This document shows positions 62,312-64,000 of a stretch of DNA of 64,000 bases, in pieces. The position numbers and the translations under genes are program-made. Under the pieces are notes generated by a model, which was not told the DNA's origin, made no database searches, and worked only from the letters and a program-made list of their open reading frames with translations. The stretch lies in the NCBI RefSeq assembly GCF_902459525.1, contig NZ_LR699166.1:2244501-2308500 (forward strand), given 5' to 3'. The stretch comes from Sideroxydans sp. CL21 (GTDB lineage: Bacteria > Pseudomonadota > Gammaproteobacteria > Burkholderiales > Gallionellaceae). Numbering within the stretch: the stretch's first letter is position 1; each line of letters opens with the position of its first letter.

Positions 62312-63288
62312 ACAATTCACGCATTAAAGGGTATTCGCTTGTCGAGTTCATGATAGCGATTACCATTTCGATGATTATCATGCTGGCTGTAGCAGTTGCT
62401 TGGCAGAGCGGCTTCAAGACTCAGCAAAGCCAGACCGACGTAAGCCGGCTGAATGAAACCATACGCTTTGCAATCGATCTGCTATCAAGAGAGATCAAAC
62501 AAGCTGGATACACCAACACAACCACGTCATTGATGAATGAACTCAGCTTCTGTTCTACTACGACGGTAGGGAGTTCCATTGTAGGCGTCAACGACCCCGC
62601 CAATATCAACCCGGCTGGCCCCGTACCTGCCGGACCCACCGGACACTTGCCCGCAGGTTCAACAATAGTTATGAACCAAAGCGATGCAATCCGCGTCCGT
62701 TATTACGGGGAAGACACCATCGCGGGAACATTTGCCCCCACTCCCTCGACCAATACCTCGCAAGACTGCCTTGGCAACCCTATAGCACTTGGGACGCTGA
62801 TTGAAGATACGATGTACGTTGCTGCAGATCCGAACAACAAGAATGAGCCAACCTTGTGGTGCCACACGAGCAATCCCAATGCTGGGGTTAACTCTACGCT
62901 ACCCATGGTAGCCGGGGTGGAAAGTCTGCAGATTCTCTACGGGGAGGATATTTCGTCTCCGTTGGACGGAATTATCGATCGCTACGTCCCCTGGCAGCTG
63001 GTTACAAACCCTGACAACATCCTGAGCGTGAAGGTTTCCATTGTCGCCCGCAGCCCCAATCCTGTTGCGCTCGACACCACAGCAAAAACCTTTTATCACT
63101 TCGGCGGCGCAACTGCTGGAGTAGCTGGCTCCGTCGGCTCAATAATGCCATATACAGACCCGACAGGCGGCTCAAGCCCCGGAACAATATTTGTTGCGCC
63201 CACCATCCCGAACGACGCGAAAATGCGGCTGCGCCTGCCGCCAATGTCTGCTGAAATTGCCGTGCGGAATTTCAGCTTTTGCCAATAG
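62290..63288 (+). CDS. pilW: type IV pilus minor pilin PilW
   Basis: The 332-aa prepilin has the processing site G/YSLVEF in RIKGYSLVEFMIAITISMIIMLAVAVAW and the PilW family pattern RLNETIRFAIDLLSREIKQAGY. The start at 62290 follows GGGGGAGG and overlaps the 3' end of pilV, so the two are coupled. The C-terminal domain has ordinary low-complexity Gly/Thr content. It forms the tip complex with PilV and PilX. Confidence 0.9.
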   Translation: MHLYQPVNNSRIKGYSLVEFMIAITISMIIMLAVAVAWQSGFKTQQSQTDVSRLNETIRFAIDLLSREIKQAGYTNTTTSLMNELSFCSTTTVGSSIVGVNDPANINPAGPVPAGPTGHLPAGSTIVMNQSDAIRVRYYGEDTIAGTFAPTPSTNTSQDCLGNPIALGTLIEDTMYVAADPNNKNEPTLWCHTSNPNAGVNSTLPMVAGVESLQILYGEDISSPLDGIIDRYVPWQLVTNPDNILSVKVSIVARSPNPVALDTTAKTFYHFGGATAGVAGSVGSIMPYTDPTGGSSPGTIFVAPTIPNDAKMRLRLPPMSAEIAVRNFSFCQ

Positions 63289-63298
63289 GTGAGTGCAA

Positions 63299-63874
63299 AT
63301 GAATAATTGGCAATTAAGCGCAATTGGATCCAGGCAGAACCAGCAAGGGTTCAGCCTGATCATGGCACTTGGTTTCATGGTTTTTCTAACATTGATCGTG
63401 CTCAGCATGGTCAACGTGACGAGTTCAGACGAAAAAATCGCTCGCAACTCTCGCGACAAGGATCTCGCCTTCGCGGCAGCTGAAGCCGCATTGCGCGATG
63501 CAGAGATGTATATTTCAGGCAGTTATATGTACCCGTACAATCCAAAATTAAACGTTGCTTTATACACCAGCAATTGCCCTAACGCCCTGTGCGACTTGAG
63601 ATCTACTCCCGTCAATCTGGGAATACGTGATTTTTTCAGCCCCGACATCTACGGCAGCAAAAGCAATGTCCTGGGCTATGCCTCCGATGGAGTCACTCCC
63701 ACCACATATTCTCCAAAGATAAATGGAGTGGCTAGCCAACCACGCTATTTGATCGAAGTTGTTAACACCAACGACCCCAGTGGTAACAATCCAATTGCAT
63801 ATAGAATTACTGCGCAGAGTGTCGGAAAATCGATGGACACTCGTGTTACTTTGCAGGAGCTATATAACCCGTAA
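63299..63874 (+). CDS. pilX: type IV pilus minor pilin PilX
   Basis: The 191-aa prepilin has the processing site G/FSLIMA in NQQGFSLIMALGFMVFLTLIVLSMVNVTSSDEK, followed by the PilX pattern RDKDLAFAAAEAALRDAEMYI. PilX lacks the usual Glu5 position (Met here), as known for this family. The ATG at 63299 follows AGGTGAG, 10 nt after the pilW stop. In the usual order pilY1 and pilE would follow; the remaining 126 bp of the window hold no gene start I can support. Confidence 0.88.
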   Translation: MNNWQLSAIGSRQNQQGFSLIMALGFMVFLTLIVLSMVNVTSSDEKIARNSRDKDLAFAAAEAALRDAEMYISGSYMYPYNPKLNVALYTSNCPNALCDLRSTPVNLGIRDFFSPDIYGSKSNVLGYASDGVTPTTYSPKINGVASQPRYLIEVVNTNDPSGNNPIAYRITAQSVGKSMDTRVTLQELYNP

Positions 63875-64000
63875 TGATTTCCTGTTTTCAGACTTCCGAA
63901 CACAATAGTTTTATGTGCGGCATGTGAGATGAGGCATGTAATTTCTGCCTTCTGAAGGCGACTGACCACAAGAAATTACAGGTCATGCCTGTTAAGCGAG

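Noticed and set aside
1-64000. CRISPR arrays, rRNA genes, prophage or insertion-sequence transposases
   Set aside because: I looked for regularly spaced repeats, rRNA-like stretches and transposase or integrase motifs and found none in the window.

Overview
The window looks like a chromosomal segment of a free-living betaproteobacterium. Gene content and phylogenetic flavour (EarP/EF-P pair, FimT-PilV-PilW-PilX pilins, a NasT-controlled nirBD-nasA cluster, moderate-to-high GC) would fit a member of the Nitrosomonadales/Gallionellaceae, but no rRNA or other diagnostic marker is present, so that placement is inference.

Layout. 0-13 kb: housekeeping and transport genes: a possible PilZ-like protein, an EamA permease, an asparagine-synthetase-type amidotransferase, an MFS exporter, a RutE-like nitroreductase, an RsuA-like pseudouridine synthase, an outer-membrane-type protein, a chemoreceptor behind a near-perfect sigma-28 promoter, a small cytochrome c, an ABC-2 exporter pair and a TauE/SafE permease. 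13.4-23.5 kb: a complete malonate catabolic locus. It consists of a divergent GntR/FCD regulator, a TRAP transporter (dctPQM) and biotin-independent malonate decarboxylase mdcACDEGBH, almost all joined by 4-nt or 1-nt stop/start junctions. The divergent promoter carries a palindrome matching the known MdcY operator, and a 148-bp MITE-like palindromic element lies between it and dctP. 23.6-27.4 kb: a lipoprotein, an unusual HTH-ferredoxin-reductase fusion, a stand-alone CZB zinc-binding protein and a small exported protein.

27.4-36.0 kb: an AT-richer accessory island. It carries a patatin-like phospholipase with a ParB-like C-terminal segment, and divergently a CHAT-type caspase-like protease followed by a 1154-residue helical-repeat-like protein of unknown family. 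Related hairpins (ATGTC-GCT...AGC-GACAT) lie on both sides. This is the best candidate for an undescribed, possibly defensive, system.

36.0-48.2 kb: a nitrate-assimilation regulon on the minus strand: nasT, an NrtA/NasS-type nitrate-binding protein without a signal peptide, a NarK/NasA-type MFS transporter, a PP2C-Ser/Thr-kinase fusion, nirB, nirD, nirC and nasA. Three transcription units in it start with the same arrangement: a sigma-54 -24/-12 element followed by a leader hairpin with related AAAGGC(G)TC.../...GCCTTT arms. In two of them a candidate ANTAR hexaloop lies in between. This points to sigma-54 activation plus NasT antitermination.

48.4-64 kb: an ABM-fold monooxygenase, a DUF4156-type lipoprotein, an alpha/beta hydrolase, a PilB/GspE-type ATPase, a sugar-phosphate mutarotase, EF-P with its rhamnosyltransferase EarP, a MacAB-like tripartite efflux operon, tRNA-Thr(CGT), thiO, and the start of a minor-pilin operon (fimT, pilV, pilW, pilX) that runs off the right edge.
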